Shown here: piece after piece, positions 1-8,232 of the stretch
Numbering within the stretch: position 1 is the stretch's first letter
How the letters are laid out: each line of letters starts with the position of its first letter
NCBI GenBank assembly: GCA_012103375.1
Contig: WLWX01000001.1
Location: 2,770,492 to 2,834,491 of the forward strand
DNA length: 64,000 nucleotides
From: Paracoccaceae bacterium
GTDB lineage: Bacteria > Pseudomonadota > Alphaproteobacteria > Rhodobacterales > Rhodobacteraceae
Direction: 5' to 3'
Notes under the pieces: generated by a model
The model's input: the letters and a program-made list of their open reading frames with translations, nothing else
Databases searched by the model: none
What the model was told of the DNA's origin: nothing
Position numbers and translations under genes: made by a program

Positions 1-543
1 CGGGGCCGTGACCCAAGTGACGGCGAACGCAACAATGCAACACCGGGCGATCTGGCGATGGGCAAGCCGATCGTGGTGCTGATCAACGGCGGCTCGGCCT
101 CGGCCTCGGAAATTGTCGCCGGTGCGCTTCAGGATCACCGCCGTGCCATTGTTGTTGGCACCAAATCCTTCGGCAAAGGGTCTGTCCAGACCGTAATGCC
201 GCTGCGCGGAGACGGCGCCATGCGCCTGACCACCGCGCGCTATTACACACCGTCGGGCCGGTCGATCCAGTCGCTGGGCGTGTCGCCCGACATCGTGGTG
301 GCCCAGCCCCCGCGCCAGCCGGCCGCGACCGAGGAGGAGGCCGAGGACAGCCGCCAGCGCAGCGAAGCTGACCTGCGCGGATCCCTCGACAACGATTCGA
401 TCAGTGAAGATGAGCGTCAGATCATCCTGGAAGAACAGGCCACGGCAGAAGAGGCCGCGAAACTGCGCGATCAGGATTTTCAGCTGGCTTACGCCATCGA
501 CCTGCTCAAAGGGCTGTCGGCAATTGCCAGCGCGGCGCCGTAA
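1..543 (+). CDS. ctpA: C-terminal processing peptidase, S41 family (5'-truncated by window)
   Basis: The reading frame is open from base 1, so the N-terminus (signal peptide, PDZ domain) lies outside the window. What remains is the end of the S41 protease domain. The Ser/Lys dyad is visible: the GSASASE block has its nucleophile Ser at about 100-102, and the Lys of FGKGSVQ follows 25 residues later at about 175-177, the spacing known for CtpA/CtpB/Prc. The last ~60 residues are charged (Glu/Arg/Gln-rich) and probably form a helical tail. Family members are periplasmic proteases acting on envelope proteins. Placement just upstream of rppH is familiar from related genomes. Assignment is firm; the substrate is unknown. 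Confidence 0.93.
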   Translation, partial: RGRDPSDGERNNATPGDLAMGKPIVVLINGGSASASEIVAGALQDHRRAIVVGTKSFGKGSVQTVMPLRGDGAMRLTTARYYTPSGRSIQSLGVSPDIVVAQPPRQPAATEEEAEDSRQRSEADLRGSLDNDSISEDERQIILEEQATAEEAAKLRDQDFQLAYAIDLLKGLSAIASAAP

Positions 544-645
544 TACCTGACATCGCGGTGGTCGGTGGCCATCGCGGGTGTCGCGACACAACGAAACGGG
601 GGCCGGCGTTTAACGTTCGGCCCCTTGCCACAGAAGGGCGACGAC

Positions 646-1125
646 ATGACCCCCGAACAGATTGCCAGGCTGCCATACCGCCCCTGCGTCGGCATCGTTC
701 TGGCGCGCCCGGATGGCACGATATTCGGCGGCGAACGCGTCGATACCCCCGGTGCGTGGCAAATGCCGCAAGGTGGCGTCGATCCCGGTGAGGGCACGCA
801 AAAGGCGGCGTTGCGTGAACTTTGGGAAGAAACCGGCCTGTCCGGGGATGCGGTTACTGTCGAACGCAGGATGGACGACTGGGTGACCTATGATCTACCG
901 GCCGATCTGGTTCCGGTGCTTTGGAAAGGCCGGTTTCGCGGGCAAAAGCAACGCTGGTACCTGATGCGCTATGACGGCCCTGATGAGGCCGTCAACATCG
1001 CCGGACCACCCCGCGAATTTGCCCGCTGGAAGTGGATGACGCCCGCCGACATGCTTGCCAGCATCGTTCCTTTCAAGCGCGCGGTCTATGCGCAGGTGCT
1101 GGGCGAACTCGGCCCCTATATCTGA
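646..1125 (+). CDS. rppH: RNA pyrophosphohydrolase (Nudix)
   Basis: A 159-residue Nudix hydrolase that removes pyrophosphate from the 5' end of triphosphorylated RNA, starting mRNA decay in the cytoplasm. The Nudix box runs from about residue 43 to 65 (GGVDPGEG, then RELWEETGL), and the N-terminal YRPCVGI stretch is typical of RppH/IalA. An in-frame start exists at 565, but the ATG at 646 is preceded by an AAGG-type ribosome site (bases 634-637) and gives the usual family length, so I use it. It lies 102 bases after the CtpA gene on the same strand. Confidence 0.93.
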   Translation: MTPEQIARLPYRPCVGIVLARPDGTIFGGERVDTPGAWQMPQGGVDPGEGTQKAALRELWEETGLSGDAVTVERRMDDWVTYDLPADLVPVLWKGRFRGQKQRWYLMRYDGPDEAVNIAGPPREFARWKWMTPADMLASIVPFKRAVYAQVLGELGPYI

Positions 1126-1152
1126 GGCTTCCCCACCCCGCGCCCATCCGCT

Positions 1153-2019
1153 ATGGACCCGGTCATGAGCAATTCTAAAACCAACAGCCGCGCCGTCGGA
1201 CTGGATATCAGCCTCGAGGTCATTCGCTGGCTGACCGGGCACGAAAACCTGCACTATGGCCTGTGGGACGGGCTGGACGTGCGGGCCGAGAATCTGGGCC
1301 GGGCGCAAGCCGCCTATACCGATCTGCTGTTCAGCCACCTGCCGGACGGCCCGCTGAGGATCCTCGATATAGGCGGCGGCGCGGGCGAAACCGCCGCTCG
1401 CCTGCTGGCGCTTGGCCACTCGGTCGAGATCGTCATTCCGTCGGCGCAACTGGCCGAACGCTGCCGCGTCAACGCGCCCGGCGCAACGGTCCACGAATGC
1501 CGGTATGAGGATTTCACCGGCAGCGGCCCCTACGACCTGTGCCTGTTCTCGGAAAGCTTCCAGTACATCGCGCTGGACCACGGGTTGAAACGCTGCCTCG
1601 ACCTGCTGACGCCCGGCGGCCATGTCCTGCTGGCCGATTGCTTTCGCACCGGGGACGAACGCACATCCGACGGCAAACGCGCCACCGGCGGCGGCCATCT
1701 GATCGAACGGTTCCGCGCCGAACTCGACAGCCTGCCCTATGCCAAACTGCACGAGGCCGACATTACCGAGCGTGTCGCCCCGTCAATCGACCTCGAACAA
1801 TCCTTCTACAACGTGCTGGGTCACAGTTTTTCGACCGTGCAGGCAAATTTCAGCGCGCGCAAACCGAAAACCCATTGGCTGCTGGACCGCGCCACGCGGC
1901 TGGTGATCAACAAGAAACGCCGGGCCAGCATGCATTTGCGCTTTATGGAACAGGCCCGCTCGTCCGAGGTGTTTTGCCGCAACAACCGCTATCTGATGAT
2001 CGTCCTGCGCGCGCCCTGA
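1153..2019 (+). CDS. class I SAM-dependent methyltransferase
   Basis: A 288-residue protein with a Rossmann-type SAM site: the glycine-rich motif I ILDIGGGAG at about residues 70-78, an acidic motif-II region, and a hydrophobic strand followed by LLTPGGHVLLAD near residue 160. The C-terminal third is basic and carries an Arg/Lys patch. The small-molecule or lipid substrate cannot be told from sequence. A second ATG four codons in (1165) is equally possible. It faces rpoH tail to tail across a shared terminator. Function beyond 'methyltransferase' is not assigned. Confidence 0.8.
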   Translation: MDPVMSNSKTNSRAVGLDISLEVIRWLTGHENLHYGLWDGLDVRAENLGRAQAAYTDLLFSHLPDGPLRILDIGGGAGETAARLLALGHSVEIVIPSAQLAERCRVNAPGATVHECRYEDFTGSGPYDLCLFSESFQYIALDHGLKRCLDLLTPGGHVLLADCFRTGDERTSDGKRATGGGHLIERFRAELDSLPYAKLHEADITERVAPSIDLEQSFYNVLGHSFSTVQANFSARKPKTHWLLDRATRLVINKKRRASMHLRFMEQARSSEVFCRNNRYLMIVLRAP

Positions 2020-2057
2020 TCCGGGCGGGATGGACCGCAGCCCGGTCACAGCGCCGA

Positions 2058-2088
2058 ACCCCCGGCCGCGCACCGCGCGACCGGGGGT
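2058..2088. terminator. bidirectional hairpin terminator
   Basis: Perfect 8-bp arms ACCCCCGG (2058-2065) and CCGGGGGT (2081-2088) flank a CG-rich loop and are followed on the plus strand by a T-rich run (CTTGTTGCTTTG). It lies between the convergent methyltransferase and rpoH genes and can serve both. Confidence 0.75.
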
Positions 2089-2102
2089 CTTGTTGCTTTG
2101 GT

Positions 2103-2999
2103 CTATGCCGGTTCCAACAGGCCTTTTTTGCCAGCCAACTCGCGCATGCGTTCCTGAATTTTCTCGAACGCGCGGACTTCGATCTGGCGAATACGCTCTC
2201 GGCTGACGTCATAGACGCCTGACAGATCCTCCAGCGTCACAGGGCTTTCCGACAGGCGACGCTGGGTCAGGATGTCCTTCTCACGCTCGTTCAGAACCTC
2301 CATCGCCTCGGCCAGCATTTCGCGCCGGGTGTCCAGCTCGTCCTTCTCGGCATAATCCGCTGCCTGATCGGCGTCTTCATCTTCCAGCCAATCCTGCCAC
2401 TGCGCAGCCCCTTCGCCATCTGCCGAAATCGTCGCGTTGAGCGAGGCATCCCCCCCCGACATCCGCCGGTTCATCGAGATCACTTCGTCCTCGGTCACGC
2501 TCAGATCATTGGCGATCCGCTTGACGTTCTCAGGGCGCAAATCGCCATCTTCCAGCGCACCAATACGGCTTTTGGCCTTGCGCAGGTTGAAGAACAGCTT
2601 CTTCTGGGCGCTGGTCGTGCCCAGCTTCACCAGGCTCCATGACCGCAGGATGTATTCCTGGATCGAGGCACGGATCCACCACATCGCATAGGTTGACAGG
2701 CGGAACCCCTTTTCGGGGTCAAACCGCTTCACGGCCTGCATCAGGCCGACGTTGGCTTCGGAAATCACCTCGGCAGTCGGCAGCCCATATCCGCGATAGC
2801 CCATGGCCATTTTCGCCGCCAGGCGCAGGTGGCTGGTGACCATCTTATGCGCGGCTTCGGTGTCCTGATCTTCGACCCAGCGCTTGGCCAGCATGTATTC
2901 TTCTTCCGGCTCCAACATCGGATACTTGCGTATCTCCTGCATATACCGGTTCAGGCCCTGTTCCGGGCTGGGTGCTGGTAGGTTCTTGATGTTCGACAT
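2103..2999 (-). CDS. rpoH: RNA polymerase sigma-32 factor RpoH
   Basis: A 298-residue heat-shock sigma factor. Visible parts: region 1.2/2 with the core-binding LPTAEVISEANVGLMQAV stretch, the region 2.4 helix STYAMWWIRASIQEYI (about 102-117), the RpoH box QKKLFFNLRK (about 132-141) that separates RpoH from housekeeping sigmas, and region 4 with the RERIRQIE recognition helix near the C-terminus. It directs transcription of chaperone and protease genes such as ftsH, which is also in this window. Many alphaproteobacteria carry two RpoH paralogs; which one this is cannot be decided here. Confidence 0.95.
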   Translation of the reverse strand: MSNIKNLPAPSPEQGLNRYMQEIRKYPMLEPEEEYMLAKRWVEDQDTEAAHKMVTSHLRLAAKMAMGYRGYGLPTAEVISEANVGLMQAVKRFDPEKGFRLSTYAMWWIRASIQEYILRSWSLVKLGTTSAQKKLFFNLRKAKSRIGALEDGDLRPENVKRIANDLSVTEDEVISMNRRMSGGDASLNATISADGEGAAQWQDWLEDEDADQAADYAEKDELDTRREMLAEAMEVLNEREKDILTQRRLSESPVTLEDLSGVYDVSRERIRQIEVRAFEKIQERMRELAGKKGLLEPA

Positions 3000-3043
3000 C
3001 TGGTTTTCGATCCCTCATTGGCTCCGATGTTTCGCGGGTTAAC

Positions 3044-3074
3044 ATTATATGGTGAACAGATCAGTTTAGTTCAA
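3044..3074 (-). promoter_or_regulatory. candidate rpoH promoter
   Basis: On the minus strand a perfect TATAAT -10 element (3044-3049) is preceded by TTGAAC (3069-3074) with a 19-base spacer, slightly longer than the 17-base optimum. It lies 45 bases upstream of the rpoH start codon. Seen by eye only. Confidence 0.4.
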
Positions 3075-3159
3075 GTCAAAATGCAAATCGGCGGTTTTTG
3101 CTAATATTTCACTGATGGGGAGGCTATTTCTAAACGGTTTCCAACCGCTTTTCAATACT

Positions 3160-4182
3160 TTATCCGCGCAAAGCCCGCAGAAGACCGGCCATATCGGGCG
3201 GCAATGGTGACGTGAACGTGAGGGTTTGTTGCGTCCCCGGATGCACGAATCCCAGTGTTGCGGCATGCAGTGCCTGTCGCGGAAACCCCATCGCCGCTTC
3301 GGCACCCGCCTGTCCAAGACTGCGCGCCGACACCTTGCGCCGCCCGCCATAGGTCGGATCACCGATCAGCGCGTGCCCGGCATAGGCCATGTGAACCCTG
3401 ATCTGATGGGTGCGCCCGGTTTCAAGCCGGCACTCTACCAGCGCGGCAGAGGCGGGCTTGCCAAACCCCTCCTGCACGCGCAGCCGGGTCACCGCCCGCC
3501 GCCCATTCTGCGCCACAACCGCCTGTTTTTGCCGATCCGTGCGATGACGCGCCAGCTGCGTTGTGATGCAGATGACACCGCGGTTTTCAACCGTAATCCC
3601 CGCCAACCCTCGCAGCCGGGGATCCGCCGCGTCCGGTGCACCATGGCAAATCGCGCAATAGCTGCGTTCGGCGGAATGCGCCTCGAACTGCGCGGCCAGC
3701 CCGTGATGCGCCCGGTCCGTCTTGGCCACCACCAGCAGGCCCGAGGTGTCTTTGTCGATCCGATGCACAATGCCGGGGCGCTTTTCACCGCCAACCCCGG
3801 ACAGATCGCCGCCGAAATGGTGCAGCAATGCGTTGACCAACGTGCCGGTCGGGGTGCCCGGTGCTGGATGCACCACCATTCCAGCGGGCTTGTCGATCAC
3901 TGCCAGATCATCGTCTTCGAATACCACATTCAGGGGGATGTCTTCCGGGCCGATATGGCTTTCGGTGGCCGCGGCAACCCGCACCTGAAACACGTCCCCT
4001 TCCGCCACAGGCCCTTTGGGCGCGACCGGCACACCGCCAAATGTCACGCTGCCATCTTCGATCAGCCTGACCAATCGCGACCGGCTTAGGTGCGCTTCCT
4101 CTGGCACGTCGCGCGCCAGCGCCTTATCAAGGCGCGCGGGCGGGTTTGGCCCGATGGTGATCTCAACAATGCGGGTGGACAT
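3160..4182 (-). CDS. rluD: 23S rRNA pseudouridine synthase, RluA/RluD family
   Basis: A 340-residue enzyme that isomerises uridines in 23S rRNA. An S4-like RNA-binding segment (SRSRLVRLIEDGSVTFGG, about residues 33-50) precedes the catalytic domain, whose HRIDKDTSG motif (about 140-148) carries the catalytic Asp. GRTHQIRVH later in the sequence is the conserved motif III. The longer upstream reading frame is discarded: the ATG at 4180-4182 (MSTRIVE) gives the normal length and its codon overlaps, on the opposite strand, the start codon of the next gene within a CATG palindrome. Confidence 0.92.
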   Translation of the reverse strand: MSTRIVEITIGPNPPARLDKALARDVPEEAHLSRSRLVRLIEDGSVTFGGVPVAPKGPVAEGDVFQVRVAAATESHIGPEDIPLNVVFEDDDLAVIDKPAGMVVHPAPGTPTGTLVNALLHHFGGDLSGVGGEKRPGIVHRIDKDTSGLLVVAKTDRAHHGLAAQFEAHSAERSYCAICHGAPDAADPRLRGLAGITVENRGVICITTQLARHRTDRQKQAVVAQNGRRAVTRLRVQEGFGKPASAALVECRLETGRTHQIRVHMAYAGHALIGDPTYGGRRKVSARSLGQAGAEAAMGFPRQALHAATLGFVHPGTQQTLTFTSPLPPDMAGLLRALRG

Positions 4183-4489
4183 GAACGACGAGGGTACTCC
4201 ACAGGCGGACATCCCCGGACTGCGCCTTTTGCGCTGGCTGGTGACGGGTCTGACCGCAACAATGATCGTCGGGCTTCTAGCGATTGTCGCGATGCTTGTC
4301 ATCATCGTGAACCGCGACAGCGTCAGCCTGCCGGATCAGATATCCCTGCCCGACGGGGTCGAGGCGCGCGCCCTGACCATCGGCCCCAGTTGGTTGGCCG
4401 TAGTAACCAGTGACGATCGCATCCTGATCTACGACGATCAGGGTGAACGCTTGTTGCAGGAAGTCACGATCAGCGGCGCCCAACCCTAA
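4181..4489 (+). CDS. small single-pass membrane protein (DUF6476-like)
   Basis: A 102-residue protein with a short charged N-terminus, one strong transmembrane helix (about residues 22-45: VTGLTATMIVGLLAIVAMLV) and a ~55-residue C-terminal part that looks like a short beta-rich domain (GPSWLAVVTSDDRILIYDD). Its ATG at 4181 shares two bases with the divergent rluD start. From memory this resembles the DUF6476 family that sits beside RluA-type genes in Rhodobacterales; a profile search would be needed to confirm. Role unknown. Confidence 0.75.
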   Translation: MNDEGTPQADIPGLRLLRWLVTGLTATMIVGLLAIVAMLVIIVNRDSVSLPDQISLPDGVEARALTIGPSWLAVVTSDDRILIYDDQGERLLQEVTISGAQP

Positions 4490-4533
4490 GATCTTGGGTC
4501 AGGCGCCACGATTTCGCAGGTATCCGCTACCGT

Positions 4534-5391
4534 CTAACCGCCATCAGGCAGCGCAGGCAGGGCACGCAAGTAAAGGATGATCGCCGCGATATCATCCTCC
4601 GTCGTGTTGGCAAGCTGCGCATAGGGCATCGGCGGCAGCATGCGGCTGCCATCGGGGCGCATACCGCGTATCATGCCTGCCAGGTCAGCGTCGGAATACT
4701 CGGCCAATCCGGTTGGCGTGATGTTGGGTGCGACCGAGGTGCCCCAGGGACCGTGAAACTCAAAGCCACCGGCCCCAAGGTGGGTGTCGAACATCGGACC
4801 CGTCGGCCCAAATGTCGTGTGACACTCAATACAATGCGCCACGGGCCCGGCAAGATAGGCCCCGTATTCCTCGGTCACGCCCTCAGGAACGGGCGCAACG
4901 GTGTCAATCGGCGGACCATAGGCTGGTGGCAGCGGGAAGTTGTAGACGCTGGTACCGGGATCGTTTTCAACGGCCGGAATCTGGCGCAGATACATCACCA
5001 TGCTCATCAGGTCGTCGTCCGACAGCCCGCGGTACAATCCGATCGGCATCGGCGGGCCAATCACTGTTCCATCGGGGCGAATGCCTTCGCGAATGGCGCG
5101 CGCAAGTTCGGCATCCGACCAACTCGCCACCCGGCTGCCCGGCGTGATGTTGGACGCTATGGCCGTGAAGGCGTCATTCTTGTCGACCAGCATCCCGGCC
5201 ATATACATGTCGGCAATCGGCCCATCGGGGCCTTGCGGAGTGTGGCAGTTTCCACAGGCTGCCGGGCCTTCCACAAGGTAAGTGCCGCGCTCCAACGATG
5301 GCTCGGCCAGTGCAATACTTGCGGAAAACGTGACGAAAATCGCCGAAACTCGTACCAGGGAACCAATCGCGTTGTGTCCTTGGCGTGTCAT
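4534..5391 (-). CDS. periplasmic diheme cytochrome c
   Basis: A 285-residue secreted protein with an N-terminal hydrophobic signal (about residues 8-29) and two heme c attachment sites, CGNCH (46-50) and CIECH (187-191), in two cytochrome c domains. Each domain has a following PPMP stretch whose Met may be the sixth heme ligand. This arrangement resembles the cytochrome subunit of membrane-linked alcohol/aldehyde dehydrogenases, but no such dehydrogenase is adjacent, so the redox partner is unknown. It is convergent with the small membrane protein gene upstream. Confidence 0.85.
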   Translation of the reverse strand: MTRQGHNAIGSLVRVSAIFVTFSASIALAEPSLERGTYLVEGPAACGNCHTPQGPDGPIADMYMAGMLVDKNDAFTAIASNITPGSRVASWSDAELARAIREGIRPDGTVIGPPMPIGLYRGLSDDDLMSMVMYLRQIPAVENDPGTSVYNFPLPPAYGPPIDTVAPVPEGVTEEYGAYLAGPVAHCIECHTTFGPTGPMFDTHLGAGGFEFHGPWGTSVAPNITPTGLAEYSDADLAGMIRGMRPDGSRMLPPMPYAQLANTTEDDIAAIILYLRALPALPDGG

Positions 5392-5519
5392 TTTGCTATC
5401 TCCAGCGTTGCTTATCCGGACAGTCTAGCACTGGCGGGGGCAACATCACGCAAAATCTGCATGAATCGCGCAATGCACGCCGTTTTGCGGTTGGCGGTCA
5501 TGATCTTAATGCAAGGGGG

Positions 5520-5596
5520 TGGTACCACCTCCTGGTCTCGAACCAGGGACCTCTTGATCCACAATCAAGCACTCTAACCAACTGAGCTAAGGCGGC
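5520..5596 (-). tRNA. tRNA-His (anticodon GTG)
   Basis: A 77-base cloverleaf read on the minus strand. The acceptor stem GCCGCCT/AGGTGGT has two G-T pairs; the D arm contains TAGCTCAGTTGGTTAGAG; the anticodon stem-loop is CTTGA-TTGTGGA-TCAAG with GTG at positions 34-36; the T arm contains GGTTCGAGACC; and CCA is encoded. The base before position 1 is T, not G, and the discriminator is A73. This matches the unusual tRNA-His known from many alphaproteobacteria, which lack G-1. Confidence 0.95.
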
Positions 5597-5641
5597 ACGC
5601 GAAGGATTATTTAGCGCCGTGAAACCGCGATTGCAAGCCGC

Positions 5642-6130
5642 TCAGAGCGTGATTGACCAGCTTTGCTCGACCAGATCGACCCCGAAAGAGGTTACCGGAA
5701 CCGCGCTGTCCAATGTGAAGCCATGGCTGCGGTAAAGATGCCCGGCCGCAGCGTGGCTTTCATGGGTCCACAGCACCAGTTTGTCATAGCCAAAGTCCCG
5801 CGCGCCGTTCACGCAGACCTCCAGCAGCCGATGCCCCAACCCGGTGTCCCGCGCCGCAGGATCAACATAAAACAGCCGCAGCTTGGCAATACCGGGCTGC
5901 CCCGCCCCGACACAAAAGATCGACCCGACACGCACGCCGCCCCGCCACGCAATCCAGGCCCGTTCCCGCGCTGGATCCCGAGTGCGAATGAAGGCCGCCA
6001 GAATCTCGGCCACCAGCGCCTCGAACATCGCATCAAACCCGTCGCTGGCTGCGTAATGCGTCGCATGCCGCTCGATCAGCCAGCCCGCATCGCCGGGGGC
6101 CAGATCGCGCAGAATAATCTCATCACTCAT
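5642..6130 (-). CDS. GNAT family N-acetyltransferase
   Basis: A 162-residue acetyltransferase. The GNAT fold is seen in the strand LRLFYVDPAARDTGLGHRLL, where R-x-x-G-L-G-H is the acetyl-CoA pyrophosphate-binding motif A, and in the C-terminal AAGHLYRSHGF motif. The substrate is not predictable. The reading frame extends further upstream, but MSDEIILRDL at 6128-6130 starts the domain at the usual place. MarR-GNAT fusions have similar acetyltransferase halves, but no helix-turn-helix is present here. Confidence 0.85.
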   Translation of the reverse strand: MSDEIILRDLAPGDAGWLIERHATHYAASDGFDAMFEALVAEILAAFIRTRDPARERAWIAWRGGVRVGSIFCVGAGQPGIAKLRLFYVDPAARDTGLGHRLLEVCVNGARDFGYDKLVLWTHESHAAAGHLYRSHGFTLDSAVPVTSFGVDLVEQSWSITL

Positions 6131-6212
6131 CCAGCCACCCTGCCCGCGCGCCCCTTGCGTGACAAGCCGCAGCGGGCTAGGCCAAGTCAGCCAAAATGCG
6201 AAAATCAGCCCT

Positions 6213-6419
6213 ATGAGCATCGACAAACAAAGCGACGTCACCGCCAACCTGCAAATCGGCCCCACGTCCCTGGGCATGGTGCGCATTTATGTTGAGGGTG
6301 ACGGGATCGAACTGCCGCTGGATTTCGACCCTGAAGAGGCCGAGGAAATCGCCGAAGAAATCCGCGCCGCCGCCGGGCGGGCCCGGGCGATGGGCGCGAA
6401 GGGTGGGAAGAAACGCTGA
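6213..6419 (+). CDS. small acidic/basic conserved protein (DUF6324-like)
   Basis: A 68-residue protein with an N-terminal beta-like segment (LGMVRIYVEGDGIELPLDF), an acidic helix (DPEEAEEIAEEIRAA) and a basic tail ending GGKKR. I recall near-identical short proteins annotated DUF6324 in Rhodobacteraceae, which is why I accept it; this needs a profile search. The start is ATG at 6213; an upstream ATG at 6159 would overlap the divergent acetyltransferase region without adding a domain. Role unknown. Confidence 0.7.
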   Translation: MSIDKQSDVTANLQIGPTSLGMVRIYVEGDGIELPLDFDPEEAEEIAEEIRAAAGRARAMGAKGGKKR

Positions 6420-6470
6420 GAGCAGGGCCGGCTTAGGCCTGGAACGGACGTAGGCGCGACGCGCCATTCC

Positions 6471-6540
6471 GCCCGGAATCAAGCCCGCAAGGGCGCCGGG
6501 CGATCGCCTGACGGTCGCGCGGGCAGGCGATTTCGATGGG
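6471..6540 (+). repeat. dispersed GC-rich repeat, copy A
   Basis: This stretch inside the 258-base gap 6420-6677 aligns, in inverted orientation, with 8621-8664: both begin GCCCGGAATCAAGCC and continue with a GGCGCCGGGC block and an N-CGCCTG block. The rest of the gap shows no gene. Confidence 0.5.
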
Positions 6541-6677
6541 TCGTGAATCCTTCGAATCTCACCGTCATGGCTAAACCATAAATTGCCCCACACGCATGTT
6601 GCATCGCCTACCCCCGGTCAGGCGCTCGCCTGGCTTGTTCTTCGCATCGCAAAAGTCCACCCACGCCTAGACCCGCC

Positions 6678-7193
6678 TCACAAATCCACCAGCCCCGCCA
6701 CCCCCGGATCCCGATACCCCTGCAACCGGATCGCCGCGTGACGGGCGAATTTCCGCACCATCACCTTCCTGCGCGCCCCTGCCAGTCTGGCCTCTGGCCC
6801 GATCCGCAAAATCTCGGCGTCCCAGGCATCGGCGATGATTAACCCGGTATCCTCGGGCAGCAGATCGGTCGGGAAATCACTGTCCACGGCCCAGAAGAAG
6901 CGGTCGCACCATTCCAGATAGCCGTGCCATTTCGAATCCGAGGTGAAATCGACGCGGCTGGACTTGCACTCCACCACCCAAACCTCACCCTTCGGGCCCA
7001 GCGCCATCACATCCACACGCAGGCCCCGCGTCGGCACCAGCTCCTCGACACAGACAAAATCATGCGCCCGCCGCAGGTGGCGGCATACCCCGCGCGCCAA
7101 CAGCTGCCCGGGCATCAGGTCCGGTCCGCCCATCGGCGGCGTGTCGAAATCATCCGGCATTGGCAAATCATGAACAATAAAGCGTTTCGACAT
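6678..7193 (-). CDS. mmcB: MmcB-type DNA repair protein, 5' end altered by IS
   Basis: A protein of up to 171 residues matching the MmcB family (DUF1052-type PD-(D/E)xK nuclease fold). The core GLRVDVMALGPKGEVWVVE and the ECKSS motif give the Asp...Glu-x-Lys signature at about residues 58-78. In Caulobacter MmcB belongs to the SOS-linked ImuB/DnaE2 mutagenesis repertoire. The present first codons (MSKRF, 7179-7193) come from the inserted IS element, so the native start was elsewhere: Met12 (7158-7160), Met21, or a GTG now on the far side of the IS. The native promoter has been displaced by about 1 kb. Confidence 0.85.
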   Translation of the reverse strand: MSKRFIVHDLPMPDDFDTPPMGGPDLMPGQLLARGVCRHLRRAHDFVCVEELVPTRGLRVDVMALGPKGEVWVVECKSSRVDFTSDSKWHGYLEWCDRFFWAVDSDFPTDLLPEDTGLIIADAWDAEILRIGPEARLAGARRKVMVRKFARHAAIRLQGYRDPGVAGLVDL

Positions 7194-8232
7194 TAACCTG
7201 AGACATATCCGGCGGCCTTAAAGTAGTTCCAGCATTCTACTGGGTCGTAGAGATCGCAGATTGCTCCGATTGCTTCGAAGACCTGGGTAAAGGACCTGAC
7301 CCCGATCCGTCGCAAATGGGCTTTCAGTTTAGAGAAGGCCTGCTCGATGGGATTCAGGTCGGGCGAGTACGGTGGCAGGTAAAGGAACCAGCAGCCGTGA
7401 TTGCGTAAAGCCTGCGTCGCCTCCTTATTCCGGTGGGTTGCCAGGTTGTCGAGAATGACGACAGTGCCGGGGTTGATCTCGGGGACCAGCACTTCGCGGA
7501 TGTAGGCCGCGAAGGCGGGGCCATCTATCGCTCCCTTGATGACCCAAGGTGCGATCAGCGCGCCTTGGGTCAGGCCCGCGATCAAGGTTTGGGTTCCCCA
7601 GCTTCCGAAGGGCGCATCCATCGTCAGGCGCTTACCGCGCTTGGCTCTGCCGCGTAGGCGCGTGAGGTTTGTCTTCACTGCGGTTTCGTCAATAAAGACA
7701 ACGCGCTCAGGAAAGGTCGCAATGGCTGGCGAGCGGTATCTGAACCAGTCGGCCCGTTGCTGCCTTACCTTGGCGCGGCGGCGCTCGGTTGCGACCAGCG
7801 ACTTTTTTTGTACGTGAAGCCGAGCCGGGACAGAAGGTTGGCGATGGAGGAGTGATGCACCCGCACACCCTCTGCATCGGCCAGCGCATTACGCAACTCA
7901 AAGAGCGTGATGTCAGGGTCTTGTGCGATCAACTCCTCAAAGAATTCCCGATGCGGAGCCAGCTTTCCCTTGCCGCGCGGCGGTCCCTGCCGGGCAGGTT
8001 CCGCATGACCCTTCATCCTCACCTGACGCGCCCACCGCGCGCCTGTGGCAGGCGACAGCTTCAACCGCAACGCCGCCGCGCGCCCGCTCAACCCTTCTTC
8101 AATGTATCTCTGAAACCGTATCCGAAGCGCAGATGGCAAAGGTGCTGACATGATCCATCCTCCCAAACAGGATGAATCACAGATCAGGTCTCAAGGGAAT
8201 CCCTCGCGATTCAGGTTCAAGACGAAACGCTT
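7180..8232 (-). mobile_element. IS630-family insertion sequence, copy 1
   Basis: A 1053-bp element bounded by the inverted repeat AAGCGTTTCG / CGAAACGCTT and flanked by TA on both sides (7178-7179, 8233-8234), as expected for IS630 elements that duplicate a TA target. A second copy lies at 31466-32518 with the same ends. By eye they differ at one base (A versus G near 7300 and 31585), changing Val to Ala in the transposase. It has inserted at the 5' end of mmcB. Confidence 0.93.
7193..8166 (-). CDS. IS630-family transposase made by -1 frameshift
   Basis: Two overlapping frames together encode a ~324-residue transposase. The first (8166 down to about 7800) holds the helix-turn-helix DNA-binding part. 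The second (about 7810 to 7193) holds the DDE catalytic domain, with FIDETAVKTNL giving the first Asp, VVILDNLATHRN the second, and LPPYSPDLNPIEQAF leading to the Glu. The frames are joined at a run of seven A on the minus strand (7803-7809); a -1 slip there enters exactly the DDE frame. Both copies keep the A7, so this is programmed and not decay. Confidence 0.9.
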
